Positions 1 through 8,011 of a DNA stretch of 27,271 nt are shown piece by piece; position 1 is the first letter of the stretch; every line of letters begins with the position of its first letter. Where the stretch lies: the IMG/VR virus record IMGVR_UViG_3300009003_000847, positions 1 to 27,271 of that record; one strand, 5' to 3'. Source of the DNA: a virus. The notes below the pieces were generated by a model. It was not told the origin of the DNA and did not search any database. It saw only the letters and a list, made by a program, of their open reading frames with translations. Position numbers and translations under genes: made by a program.

Positions 1-120
1 TACTATCTCGCTTGGAGAAACGTTGTCTATGTCACTGCACGCTCTTAATGCGCTGGCGTTTATTTTATCTACTTCGAATTCTTCTAGGCGGCCATTTCTT
101 TTCTTAACTTTAATATTCAT
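1..120 (-). CDS. nrdA: Ribonucleotide reductase large subunit, N-terminal fragment (ATP-cone), runs off left edge
   Basis: An open frame of exactly 40 codons begins at the ATG at 120-118 and continues past base 1. The visible start, MNIKVKKRNGRLEEF, followed by DKINASALRAC and VSPSEIV, reads like the ATP-cone that opens class I ribonucleotide reductase alpha subunits. That domain senses ATP/dATP and sets overall activity of the enzyme that makes deoxynucleotides for replication. Phages often carry this gene. No Shine-Dalgarno sequence is seen; a promoter candidate lies about 70 bases upstream. Only the regulatory domain is in view, so class I versus an ATP-cone-bearing class III enzyme is judged from resemblance alone. 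The VSPSEIV stretch favours NrdA. Confidence 0.65.
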   Translation of the reverse strand, partial: MNIKVKKRNGRLEEFEVDKINASALRACSDIDNVSPSEIV

Positions 121-185
121 GAAATTGTTTTTACACTAAGGGGTTGTGTTGTTTTATAAAAAATGTAAGTTTTGCTAAAGAAAAC

Positions 186-214
186 ATACTAACATAAAAA
201 AACGTGTAGATCAA
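186..214 (-). promoter_or_regulatory. Sigma70-type promoter candidate for the reductase gene
   Basis: On the minus strand TTGATC (214-209) is followed after 17 bases by TAGTAT (191-186), preceded by TGT, an extended -10. It matches TTGACA/TATAAT at four of six bases in each box. The predicted start, near 179, gives a leader of about 60 bases before the ATG at 120. The same TG-T-TAG form occurs in the promoter at 9051-9079. Likely but untested. Confidence 0.4.
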
Positions 215-234
215 GTAAAAACGAAAATAATTTA

Positions 235-290
235 TTAACAATAAGAGAACCAAGGATGAATGTGGGAATCCCTAGTGTGCTTATTGTTAA
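235..290. repeat. Perfect 11-bp inverted repeat just past the glycan operon stop; possible terminator or 3' structure
   Basis: TTAACAATAAG (235-245) and CTTATTGTTAA (280-290) are exact reverse complements separated by 34 bases. The 3' arm lies two bases from the stop codon of the dehydrogenase (293-295), so on the minus strand this would be the first structure in the operon's 3' end. The stem is A+T-rich, the loop is long and contains a small GGGAATCCC element, and no clean U-tract follows, so it is not a textbook intrinsic terminator. It could instead be a protein-binding site. It fills much of the 172-base gap at 121-292, which otherwise holds the promoter candidate at 186-214. Confidence 0.5.
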
Positions 291-292
291 AT

Positions 293-1150
293 TTATGAAT
301 CGCTATTGTCTACGGCAGAAGTTGAGTTTCCCCAGTCCAGGTCTTTTCTTACGTCTAGATTAACTGACCATGCTGATTTTAAAAGTTTCGCATCTAACCC
401 ATTTTTCTCAAAGGTGGATATTAATGCATTAATGTCTTTTGGAAAGCATGTGCCACCAAAACCTTTGTCTCCGTCGTGACCGGGAACTTGATAGTGGGAC
501 TCACCTATTCTTTTGTCGCTAATAACTCCATTAATAATAGAGTCCCAATCTAATCCAAGTTTATCAATCAGCAAGTGTATCTCATTGAAAAAACTAACCT
601 TGGTAGCAAAGAAACAATTAGCGATATACTTTACAGATTCAGACTCAACGCTTTTCATTATAAGGCATGGCACATCAGGGAAATTGTATTTGAATAAGCC
701 AGCAGCTTCCTGTGCGACGTGCTGGTATTTAGTGTAGCCTATTATGTGCCTATCTGCATTAATGAAATCTTCTTTTGCTAATTTAGCGGTAAGAAATTCT
801 GGGGAATGGATTATATGTAATTCCGGATGCGCTTCCTGTAGGCTGTCGGTTGTCCCAATTGGAACAGTTGATTTTATTATGAAGGTGGCGTTAGATCCAA
901 TAGATTTAATTTCGCTAAAGCAGGATTCTATAATTGATAGATTGCAGTCATCTCCCATAACATCCCTCATTGGTGTTGGGACGCATATGAAAACAAAGTC
1001 CTGAAGTATTACATCTCTAAGCGAGTGAGTCGAGGAGTTTGGATTTTTATCATACACCTTTACTTCTTCGGACGAAAATCCGTTGGCGACTGCAGAACCA
1101 ACGAAGCCATTCCCTATAACTCCGATTTTAATTTGGTCTGTTCTTTTCAA
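293..1150 (-). CDS. ugd: Short UDP-glucose 6-dehydrogenase (UDP-glucose/GDP-mannose dehydrogenase family)
   Basis: This 285-residue enzyme should oxidise UDP-glucose to UDP-glucuronate with NAD+. The N-terminal Rossmann domain has GVIGNGFVG (10-18), and SPEFL (116-120) and the central-domain ATKVSFFNE (182-190, with K184) follow. The catalytic loop GFGGTCFPKD holds nucleophile C235. The protein stops soon after this, so it lacks most of the C-terminal UDP-binding domain of usual 390-450 residue family members; a GDP-mannose or other NDP-sugar substrate is possible. The start is TTG at 1150-1148: a TAG lies four codons upstream in frame, there is no ATG before the Rossmann motif, and the start overlaps the end of the epimerase gene by 23 bases. 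It is the last gene of the minus-strand glycan operon. Confidence 0.85.
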   Translation of the reverse strand: MKRTDQIKIGVIGNGFVGSAVANGFSSEEVKVYDKNPNSSTHSLRDVILQDFVFICVPTPMRDVMGDDCNLSIIESCFSEIKSIGSNATFIIKSTVPIGTTDSLQEAHPELHIIHSPEFLTAKLAKEDFINADRHIIGYTKYQHVAQEAAGLFKYNFPDVPCLIMKSVESESVKYIANCFFATKVSFFNEIHLLIDKLGLDWDSIINGVISDKRIGESHYQVPGHDGDKGFGGTCFPKDINALISTFEKNGLDAKLLKSAWSVNLDVRKDLDWGNSTSAVDNSDS

Positions 1151-2039
1151 TCCAATCTTCTATTTTACGAGATGGATTCCATCCGAGCATAGTTTTAGCC
1201 TTAGTGTTGTCTGCAAGAGTTTCTCTTGACTCTCCTGGTCTTGCCGGGATATGAACGTGCTCACCTCCAGTTAATTTAACCAAGTCTAAGACTGAATGAT
1301 TTGTGCCAGTTCCGAGGTTGAAAAGCTCTCCCACGATTTTCTTGTCATGCGATTCTCCAGCCAGAAACATCGCCTCGACTATGTCTTTGACATGAGTGTA
1401 GTCTCTAGTTTGAAGGCCATCTCCGACAACAGTCATTGCTTCGCCCGATTCTTTTTGCCTAAAGAATAAGCCGACAACTGGCGCGTAATCTCCAGCTAAA
1501 GGCTGACGCTCGCCATAGACGTTAAAGAATCTAAATAGAACAGTTTGTAGCCCAAAAAGTTTTGTATACATTTTGCAAAGCTCTTCACAGTTAGACTTGC
1601 TTACAGAATATGGGTTTAAGCAATCATTCGGCATATCCTCTCTTAGGGGAATTGGGTTTTTGAGCCCATAGCAAGAAGATGTTCCTGCGAACATTACTTT
1701 TTTGCAATCATTTAATCTTGCGGCCTGAAGAACGTTGCAGGTTCCTAGTGAGTTGTTCTTGACAGCATCAGCTGGATCCTGTACGCAAATTTGTATCCTG
1801 GACCTAGCAGCTAAATGAAAAACCAAGTCAACACCCTTGAAGAGTGGATTAAGTTTCTCAAAATCACAGATATCTACTTTGTGGTTTTCGCAATCATCTC
1901 TCCATGTGAAATTAGAATTTGCTGTGGAGGATTCATCATCAACCACGATAACATCGTGTCCGGCTTTAAGTAATCTTTCAACAAGATGGCCGCCAATAAA
2001 TCCGGCACCACCTGTAACTAAACATTTTTTCTTTGACAT
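1128..2039 (-). CDS. NAD-dependent NDP-sugar epimerase (UDP-glucose/UDP-hexuronate 4-epimerase type)
   Basis: A 303-residue extended short-chain dehydrogenase/reductase. The NAD-binding motif GGAGFIG is at 10-16, FHLAA follows the fourth strand (74-78), the catalytic serine lies in GTSSCYG (119-125), and the Tyr-Lys pair is in YSVSK (Y144, K148). The later RFFNVYGERQ stretch is typical of GalE/WbpP-like epimerases. Next to a UDP-glucose dehydrogenase, 4-epimerisation of UDP-glucuronate or of UDP-glucose/UDP-N-acetylglucosamine is the likeliest reaction; the exact substrate cannot be read from motifs. It starts at an ATG without a Shine-Dalgarno sequence, eight bases past the stop of the fucose synthase gene, and its last 23 bases overlap the dehydrogenase gene. 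Confidence 0.85.
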   Translation of the reverse strand: MSKKKCLVTGGAGFIGGHLVERLLKAGHDVIVVDDESSTANSNFTWRDDCENHKVDICDFEKLNPLFKGVDLVFHLAARSRIQICVQDPADAVKNNSLGTCNVLQAARLNDCKKVMFAGTSSCYGLKNPIPLREDMPNDCLNPYSVSKSNCEELCKMYTKLFGLQTVLFRFFNVYGERQPLAGDYAPVVGLFFRQKESGEAMTVVGDGLQTRDYTHVKDIVEAMFLAGESHDKKIVGELFNLGTGTNHSVLDLVKLTGGEHVHIPARPGESRETLADNTKAKTMLGWNPSRKIEDWIEKNRPN

Positions 2040-2047
2040 AATTAATG

Positions 2048-3013
2048 TTACACTTGATCGCAGTCAATATTTAAATTTTCTAGATACCATTTGTATGTTT
2101 TAACTATCCCATCCTTTAATGTGACTTTTGGCGAAAATCCTTTTGATTTAATTCTTGTGTTGTCCATTTTTTTTCTAAAAGTTCCGTCCGGCTTAGAGCT
2201 GTCAAATACTATTTCTCCATCATAGCCGATTGCGTCTTTGATCAAATGCACTAATTCTAATATCGTAACCTCGTGTTCTGATCCACAATTTATATGGGAA
2301 ACGCCATCGCTATATATGTCCTCTGCGTTTATGTTCTCCATGCAATGGATAACGCCATCAGCCAAATCTTCGACATATAAAAATTCACGTAGGGGCTTGC
2401 CAGATCCCCATACTTCTATTGATTTATCGCCTTTTTCTTTTGCGCAATGTATTTTGTTTATTAAAGCAGGCAGGACATGCGAACTCTTTAGATCAAAATT
2501 ATCCCTAGGGCCGTATAGATTGCACGGCATTACCGAGTAAAAGTTGCAACCATATTGATCGTAGAAGCTTTCGCACATTTTGAGCGCCGCTATTTTAGCT
2601 ATAGCATAGGGCTCATTGGTATGTTCGAGTGGCCCGGTTAACAAATATTCTTCTTTAATTGGTATGTCTGCATGCTTTGGATATATGCATGAAGAACCTA
2701 AGTTGATTAACTTCCTGACTCCGAACTTTTGCGCAGCCTTTATTATTGTTGATGAAATTTGTAAATTATCATAAAGGAAGTCTGCTCTGTATGTATTGTT
2801 GGCCAGAATTCCGCCAACTTTAGCCGCGCAAAGAATTACTGTGTCAATTTTTTCATCCCTAAAGAAGTCCAAAACCTTATGTTTATTCATTAGGTTCATC
2901 TCTTGCCTGGTTCTTGTTACAATATTGGAATAGTTTGAGCGTTGAAGCTTGCCAAGTATAGAAGAACCGACCATTCCGCGATGGCCAGCTATGAATATTT
3001 TTTCTTGCTTCAC
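2048..3013 (-). CDS. fcl: GDP-L-fucose synthase (GDP-4-keto-6-deoxymannose epimerase/reductase)
   Basis: This 321-residue enzyme should convert GDP-4-keto-6-deoxy-D-mannose to GDP-L-fucose with NADPH, the second step after GMD. The dinucleotide motif GHRGMVG is at 10-16. S107, C109, Y136, K140 and H179 fall at the same numbers as the residues known in the E. coli enzyme: serine in GSSCIYP, tyrosine and lysine in YAIAK, and the acid/base pair C109/H179. All catalytic residues are therefore present and the protein looks intact. The start is GTG at 3013-3011, overlapping the TGA of the upstream gmd gene in a GTGA junction that suggests translational coupling. Length matches the family. Confidence 0.95.
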   Translation of the reverse strand: MKQEKIFIAGHRGMVGSSILGKLQRSNYSNIVTRTRQEMNLMNKHKVLDFFRDEKIDTVILCAAKVGGILANNTYRADFLYDNLQISSTIIKAAQKFGVRKLINLGSSCIYPKHADIPIKEEYLLTGPLEHTNEPYAIAKIAALKMCESFYDQYGCNFYSVMPCNLYGPRDNFDLKSSHVLPALINKIHCAKEKGDKSIEVWGSGKPLREFLYVEDLADGVIHCMENINAEDIYSDGVSHINCGSEHEVTILELVHLIKDAIGYDGEIVFDSSKPDGTFRKKMDNTRIKSKGFSPKVTLKDGIVKTYKWYLENLNIDCDQV

Positions 3014-4041
3014 TTAGACAATAACGAATAATCGTTATGGTACATCTTAGAGACAAGCCCAAAGAAGTCTACTTTCCTGACCCAGCCAAGTTCCTTTTCA
3101 GCAAGAGAGCAGTCTCCGCAAAGCTTGTGGACTTCAGCTGGCCTGTAGTATTTTGAGCTAACCTCAAAGAATAACTTACCCTTTTTTGTGTAAAATTTTT
3201 CATTATCATCTTGGCCCTCAGAGTAGAAATCTATTTCTGCGAACTCTAAAGTCTTGGTTAGGAATTCTCTTACAGTGTGCATTTCCCCGCTACCCAATAC
3301 GTAATTCTTAGGCTTGTCTTGGTTGAGCATGATCCACACTCCAGACATAAAATCTTCGGCATCACTCCAGTCTCTCTTGGCGTCAAGGTTGCCTAGTTGA
3401 AGAATAGGTATATCTTTTCCATTTTCTAGAGCAATTTTAATTTTTGCTATACTGTGGCTGATTTTTCTGGTTACAAAGTCAAGGCCTCGACGAGTGCCTT
3501 CATGATTAAATAGCCAACCCTGTACTGCGTATAAATTGTAAGACTCCCTGTAGACCCTGACAATGTGCCTGGCCGCGCACTTGGCGGCACCATAGGGAGA
3601 TTGTGGTCTTAGTGGGTGGTTCTCATCTTGAGGAACACACACTACATCTCCGAATTCTTCAGATGATCCAGCATTATAAAATCTGCATTCCGGAGCAAAT
3701 CTTCTTATGGATTCCATGATATGCAGAACCGCATCAGCATCAGTATCCCATGTCTGGATTGGGTAATCCCAGCTTCCAGCTACGAAAGATTGAGCTGCAA
3801 AATTAATAAAATAGTCTGGCTTAATGTCTAGTATTACATCCCGAATGCTGTGCGCATCATTGAGGTCCATATTGATTAGCTCAAATCTAGGATTGTCTTC
3901 TAGGTGCAAGATATTCTCGTGGTTTTTAACGCTCAGCCTACGTACCGAACCATAAATTTTATGATCAGTGTTCTTTAATAAATAGTCAGCCATGTGACTT
4001 CCGTCTTGACCTGTTACTCCTGTTATAATTATTTTTTTCAT
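3010..4041 (-). CDS. gmd: GDP-mannose 4,6-dehydratase
   Basis: This 343-residue enzyme should make GDP-4-keto-6-deoxy-D-mannose, the branch point for fucose, rhamnose, perosamine and colitose sugars. It has the NADP-binding GVTGQDG (8-14), NFAAQSFV (80-87), the active-site NAGSSEEFG (123-131) and the Tyr-Lys pair in SPYGAAK (Y150, K154). The GMD signature LFNHEGTRRG (177-186) follows and identifies the family beyond other dehydratases. Length is normal (about 340-370). It starts at ATG three bases after the preceding small gene and overlaps the fucose synthase gene by four bases. With an aminotransferase upstream and a fucose synthase downstream, it may feed two products. Confidence 0.95.
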   Translation of the reverse strand: MKKIIITGVTGQDGSHMADYLLKNTDHKIYGSVRRLSVKNHENILHLEDNPRFELINMDLNDAHSIRDVILDIKPDYFINFAAQSFVAGSWDYPIQTWDTDADAVLHIMESIRRFAPECRFYNAGSSEEFGDVVCVPQDENHPLRPQSPYGAAKCAARHIVRVYRESYNLYAVQGWLFNHEGTRRGLDFVTRKISHSIAKIKIALENGKDIPILQLGNLDAKRDWSDAEDFMSGVWIMLNQDKPKNYVLGSGEMHTVREFLTKTLEFAEIDFYSEGQDDNEKFYTKKGKLFFEVSSKYYRPAEVHKLCGDCSLAEKELGWVRKVDFFGLVSKMYHNDYSLLSK

Positions 4042-4044
4042 AAA

Positions 4045-4353
4045 TTAATATGTTTTGTGCTTTCTTTGTATGAATTTTACTGAATCTAATTCTTCTCCCG
4101 CCATATACGAATGAATTATTTCAATGATTTTTTCGTCAACTTCATCTATTAGCTGATTTCTTTGAACATTCAGGTCGCAGCACTTCTTTAAAGATTGCCA
4201 TAAGTTCTCTGCGCCTTCTTTATTGTCGAAGTATTTTTCCTTGTACTCATCAAAGGACATGCGCCTAATTTCATAAAGTAATTCTTGGTTATTCCACATT
4301 TTTAAATCAACCGTGGAGAGTTTATCTATTAATGATCCTAGTGTATCTGACAT
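4045..4353 (-). CDS. Small helical protein of nucleotide-sugar clusters (DUF4254-like)
   Basis: A 102-residue, charged, probably all-helical protein with no signal peptide or membrane segment. It opens with TLGSLIDKLSTVDLKMW and later has NVQRNQLIDEVDE, a pattern that resembles the DUF4254 family, whose members occur in polysaccharide gene clusters and have no established function. It lies between the aminotransferase and gmd genes, 16 bases after one and three before the other, so it is clearly part of the operon. Its GxLxDKxS opening is also seen in the DUF6165-like protein at 14543-14950. A role as a scaffold or partner of a sugar enzyme is possible but purely inferred. The family assignment is from motif memory. 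Confidence 0.55.
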   Translation of the reverse strand: MSDTLGSLIDKLSTVDLKMWNNQELLYEIRRMSFDEYKEKYFDNKEGAENLWQSLKKCCDLNVQRNQLIDEVDEKIIEIIHSYMAGEELDSVKFIQRKHKTY

Positions 4354-4369
4354 AGTTGTTGTTGAGTTA

Positions 4370-5482
4370 TTAGATTAAATCGTTTTTATCTGCCCAGTTT
4401 TGGAAAACTAAAGAATTGTATGCAATAATTCTATCACAAATTTCATCAATCTCTTCGTTTTTTAAAAAAATATGAGAAGGGAATACGGCAATTTGATTTT
4501 GCAATATATCTGAATTAGTGTGGGAACCCTTTAGGGATAAGTGTGTGTGTTTATCGTAAGAATAAAACATAGGTCTAGTCTCAATATTGTTAGATTTAAA
4601 AAAATGACTAGATTTAGCAAATGATTTAGCGCAATGAAACCTAACCCCAATCATCCACATTGAATGATCGCAGCCATCTTCCGCCGATTGCAGCGATAGG
4701 AAGGTTTGATTTTTTAAGTTTTGCGAATAACGATCAAATACCCTTTTCTTTTCGCTATATATGTATTCATATTCTTCTAGTTGGCCTAGTAGTAAACCAG
4801 CTTGAATGTTGGTCATTCTGTAGTTATAGCCTAATTCGTCATGGATGTATCTGGTTGATGTTTGGCCTTGACCATGAATCTTGAGGGCAAATTCATAAAC
4901 ATCCTTCTCGTTAGTTAAGAATGCTCCTCCTTCTCCGCTAGTTATATTTTTATTTCCAAAAAACGAAAGAGACGAGCAAAAACTCTTTGATCCAGAAGGG
5001 TTACCTTCATATTTACCAAAAAAACCTTCGCAATTATCTTCAATAATCGGAGAATTGTGATTTTTTAATAACTTTGGAACATTTATAATCCCCCCGAGAT
5101 TATGAACGGCCATGATTGCTGAATTTTTATTTAATTTTATTTTATCAATTGACATATTCCATGTGTCAATGTCTAGGTCGATGGCAACAATGTTTTTGTA
5201 ACCTTCATAGATTAAAGAATTGTATGCTGCGATATAACAAGCGCTTGGAACTAAAACCTCATCAATATTTGGGAAAAATTTCTTTAAAGATATAGCGGTA
5301 AGGTGAGTAGCTGAGGTTCCACTGTTTACAGGGAGTGCATATTTTACTCCAAGTTTTTCGCCTAAAAGTCTTGAGCTTTTTTCTGGATAATCACCTAGGG
5401 AAGAAATCCAACCGCTATCAATAGCTTCTTTGGCGTACTCTAAGCTTTTCCTGGGTAGATAGGGCTCGTAGATTTTATGCAT
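4370..5482 (-). CDS. DegT/DnrJ/EryC1/StrS PLP-dependent sugar aminotransferase, perosamine-synthase-like
   Basis: A 370-residue enzyme likely to transaminate a 4-keto sugar nucleotide using glutamate. The family opening GWISSLGDYP (25-33 region), NSGTSATHL (53-61), aspartate in IIEDNCEG (D149) and the PLP-binding lysine in FFGNKNITSGEGG (K178) are all present, as is the later GYNYRMTNIQAGLLLGQLE typical of GDP-perosamine synthases. Retention of K178 argues against ColD-type dehydratases, which have histidine there. Next to gmd, conversion of GDP-4-keto-6-deoxymannose to GDP-perosamine is the best guess; other 4-amino sugars are possible. The start at 5482 overlaps the acetyltransferase gene by eight bases. 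Confidence 0.85.
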   Translation of the reverse strand: MHKIYEPYLPRKSLEYAKEAIDSGWISSLGDYPEKSSRLLGEKLGVKYALPVNSGTSATHLTAISLKKFFPNIDEVLVPSACYIAAYNSLIYEGYKNIVAIDLDIDTWNMSIDKIKLNKNSAIMAVHNLGGIINVPKLLKNHNSPIIEDNCEGFFGKYEGNPSGSKSFCSSLSFFGNKNITSGEGGAFLTNEKDVYEFALKIHGQGQTSTRYIHDELGYNYRMTNIQAGLLLGQLEEYEYIYSEKKRVFDRYSQNLKNQTFLSLQSAEDGCDHSMWMIGVRFHCAKSFAKSSHFFKSNNIETRPMFYSYDKHTHLSLKGSHTNSDILQNQIAVFPSHIFLKNEEIDEICDRIIAYNSLVFQNWADKNDLI

Positions 5483-5891
5483 AACTTTTCTTCATATAAA
5501 TAATAATAGAATTAGATTTAATAATTTCAAATCCAAATTTTAAATATAATTTTTGCCCCGCTATATTAGCTGTGTCAACCGATAGATATATATCCTCAGA
5601 TGAATCTTCTAGGAGTTCTCTCATTATTTTTTTTCCAAAACCCTTTCCGGTGAAATCTTTAAGTAATGCAATTCCTAACCATATTTTTTTATCAGATCGG
5701 TCTCTGTCTAAATGACCGTAACCTATGGGCTTCGAGTGATCAACCAATAAAATGGTTTTCTCATGATTTGGTAAGCAAGAATCTAAATCCCTAGACTCAA
5801 AGTAACGAAACGTGTTAGAAGAAGCACCCAGTTTGGATATAAAAATTTTTAATAAAGAAGTGTCCCTGGTGTCTACATGCGTGAAGTTCAT
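5475..5891 (-). CDS. GNAT-family N-acetyltransferase
   Basis: A 138-residue protein with the GNAT core. The acetyl-CoA-binding loop is TGKGFGKK (81-88), following the strand around WLGIALL, and the end carries DTANIAGQKLYLKFGF (106-121), the usual motif with asparagine and tyrosine near the active site. It sits directly before the sugar aminotransferase and shares eight bases with it. Acetylation of the new amino group on a GDP-perosamine-type sugar is therefore the most economical role; that is inference, as GNAT enzymes have many acceptors and known perosamine N-acetyltransferases are often of other folds. No Shine-Dalgarno sequence is seen. Confidence 0.8.
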   Translation of the reverse strand: MNFTHVDTRDTSLLKIFISKLGASSNTFRYFESRDLDSCLPNHEKTILLVDHSKPIGYGHLDRDRSDKKIWLGIALLKDFTGKGFGKKIMRELLEDSSEDIYLSVDTANIAGQKLYLKFGFEIIKSNSIIIYMKKSYA

Positions 5892-5897
5892 AAAAAA

Positions 5898-6866
5898 TCA
5901 TAGAGAATTTAACGCTTGCCCTATTTTTAATAAAAAAGAAGATTTATTGTCGTAAATTAATGTGGGGTTTTTTGCGTTAAAAAATGGATGATCCGACCCA
6001 AGGTCCACAAAAGTATGTGTGGTAGTTTTAGCGTAAGAGTTCATAACCACATTACCACCTATACCGAAAGCTATACAAAGACTGGAGCGCGATGATAGAA
6101 AAGAGTCAATGGCTAAGTTGTTTAAGGTAAACCCAGCACTAGTGAAGTCAACTAGCGATTCTGCTGGTATTAAACTTCTACAAATCCCGTATATAGAACT
6201 AAAGTTACACATATCAGTCCTTTCACCAACGAGGCAAACTTTATAGTTAGAAGAACCTATCACGCCAAACAATAAACTATGTAGAAATTGTTTATCCGGG
6301 GGGTTTAGGCTTCTGTTCCTGGTGTGGATGCAGATATATTTAGTTTTAGAGAAGTGAGCCATCTCTGTGGTTATATTAATCCCTTCGAATAATTCATTTG
6401 ATAAGTTTTGATGAGGTAGGTCGGGAAAAACTTGTGAGGCTAAAACGTCCTGGGTTCCGGCAAAACCCTGAAAGTACAATTCATCACCAAAAAAATTACC
6501 TCCTATTGGTCCATTGGGGTTTAATGCCAAAGATATAAAGATATTCGCGTCAGATGGAAATATTTTTTTAATAAAAGGGACCAAGACGGAGTTAAGATAA
6601 TCAGGTATCTGTTGACATCTTTGTTCAAATGGTCGTTTTAAAAAACGTAGATGCAAGAATTTTTTCCCACCTATGAATAGGGGGGTATCGCCGCCACCGA
6701 CAAAACTAGCCCAATGCTCGCATTTTTTAAGTGGGTTAGATTTATGTGTTGGCATCACGTAATCTCTTAAGATTAATAGATCCCCTATTCCGCATCTAGA
6801 AAAAATAGATAAAGTTTCGTGAGCATATGTCTGTAGTGATGCTAGGTCTTGGGTTATGCAAATCAT
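5898..6866 (-). CDS. Probable glycosyltransferase-like protein of unknown type
   Basis: A 322-residue soluble protein with no clear family. A GT-B-like second half is suggested by KYICIHTRN, a strand-loop motif resembling the donor-domain start of several fucosyl- and other transferases, followed by NYKVCLVGE and a late glycine-rich FGIGGNVVMNSYA. The first half has GIGDLLILRDYV, which resembles the glycine loop of GT9-type enzymes. It lies between the acetyltransferase and another probable transferase in a sugar operon, which supports the role. The donor and acceptor cannot be told. It starts at ATG 6866 without a Shine-Dalgarno sequence. It could also be a non-catalytic polysaccharide protein. 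Confidence 0.45.
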   Translation of the reverse strand: MICITQDLASLQTYAHETLSIFSRCGIGDLLILRDYVMPTHKSNPLKKCEHWASFVGGGDTPLFIGGKKFLHLRFLKRPFEQRCQQIPDYLNSVLVPFIKKIFPSDANIFISLALNPNGPIGGNFFGDELYFQGFAGTQDVLASQVFPDLPHQNLSNELFEGINITTEMAHFSKTKYICIHTRNRSLNPPDKQFLHSLLFGVIGSSNYKVCLVGERTDMCNFSSIYGICRSLIPAESLVDFTSAGFTLNNLAIDSFLSSRSSLCIAFGIGGNVVMNSYAKTTTHTFVDLGSDHPFFNAKNPTLIYDNKSSFLLKIGQALNSL

Positions 6867-6879
6867 ATCAAGTTAAGAG

Positions 6880-8007
6880 CTAGAAAAAGGAACTCAAGTA
6901 TTTGTGTTTTATATTAGAGATTTTATAATTATTATATAAAGATGATTGGTAAGAAGATAATTGTTTAAGCTTAACCCTACTCTTTGTTAAAAGATTCTGT
7001 AATTTTATTGATGCAGATTGATGGTCGAAGTATAGATGAGGGTGGTTTTTAAATTCAAATATAAACTCCGAATTAAAACCAATATGGTCGGTTATTCTTG
7101 TTGTTGAGCAATGAAGTATTGGTATACCTATGCAGGAAGCTTCGATTTGAGAATATTGTATTACTAAACCATTAGACACCCCTAGTAGTATTGGATGAAA
7201 ATTGAACATTAGTTTACATCTTTGCATAAATGAAAACACCTCGTTAATATGACCACATTCATGTACAGATAGATTCTCTGGAACCATGCCGTTTGGAATA
7301 TTTGAGTTATCTTTTCCAACCAGAACAAACTCAATATCAGGATTGGCTTTGCATAAGGATAACAACCAGTCCCTGCAGCTTGCTAACACTTTTATGCACG
7401 TTTGTTGTCTTGAGAAAACTCTACTACACACTATTAAAACCTTGTTGTTTGATTCATCACTACAAGCCCAAGAGTTTTCTAGTTCGCACATATCTTTAAT
7501 TGGTATATTAAGTTGAGCGAACTTATTCGTTGGTAGGTTTTTAGTGGCGATTGGAAGTAAGTGTTTGTGGCAAAAAATATACCTAGAGCTATTAGAGTTG
7601 ATAAATTTAGTATTGAATTGAGCTAATCCTTCGTACCCCGTTTCTGAGGGTAAGACCCCGTCCCCCCATATTAGGAAGTATTTAGGGCAATTAAGGTCCA
7701 TTAGTCTTAAGTTTAGCTTTTCTGGTACAAAAAAATAAGAAATTATAAAATCAAAGTTCATTGAAGCAATAATATTGCATATTGCGTCAGCGCCTTCTTT
7801 AGACATGTTTTTATTGAATAAATTATATCTATTAGTTAATTCTTCGTTTAAGATGGTGGAGTGTTCTCTGTAGGTTGATTCGTAATTTTTTTCTTCATCG
7901 CTGATGAAAGGTGGAGCAAAAGTATCCACCCCGATGCTCTTAAATAAAGCACAGAAGTTAACCATTGCTTGTTGGTGGCCAAGTAGTATTAACGCCCTCT
8001 TTTTCAT
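6880..8007 (-). CDS. Probable GT-B glycosyltransferase
   Basis: A 375-residue protein with no membrane segment or signal peptide. The order of elements fits a GT-B fold: an N-terminal ALILLGHQQAMVNF, a middle KYFLIWGDG, then a donor-domain start VLIVCSRVFSRQQTCIKVL, followed by IEFVLVGKDN, NLSVHECGHINEVFSFMQRC and a final IEASCIGIPILHCSTTRI that matches the place where GT4-like enzymes carry the donor-binding E-A-x-x-x-G-x-P motif. The place in the operon, between two other transferase-like genes, agrees. Substrate is unknown. It starts at ATG 8007 four bases past the upstream stop. Confidence 0.6.
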   Translation of the reverse strand: MKKRALILLGHQQAMVNFCALFKSIGVDTFAPPFISDEEKNYESTYREHSTILNEELTNRYNLFNKNMSKEGADAICNIIASMNFDFIISYFFVPEKLNLRLMDLNCPKYFLIWGDGVLPSETGYEGLAQFNTKFINSNSSRYIFCHKHLLPIATKNLPTNKFAQLNIPIKDMCELENSWACSDESNNKVLIVCSRVFSRQQTCIKVLASCRDWLLSLCKANPDIEFVLVGKDNSNIPNGMVPENLSVHECGHINEVFSFMQRCKLMFNFHPILLGVSNGLVIQYSQIEASCIGIPILHCSTTRITDHIGFNSEFIFEFKNHPHLYFDHQSASIKLQNLLTKSRVKLKQLSSYQSSLYNNYKISNIKHKYLSSFF

Positions 8008-8011
8008 TGTA

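Noticed and set aside
235-290. tRNA-like or riboswitch element in the gap at 121-292
   Set aside because: There is no T-arm GGTTC-type motif in the right place, no acceptor stem of 7 bp with CCA context, and no riboswitch pattern I know.
4370-5482. ColD-type GDP-4-keto-6-deoxymannose 3-dehydratase (colitose pathway)
   Set aside because: The PLP lysine is present in FFGNKNIT, whereas ColD has histidine at this place.
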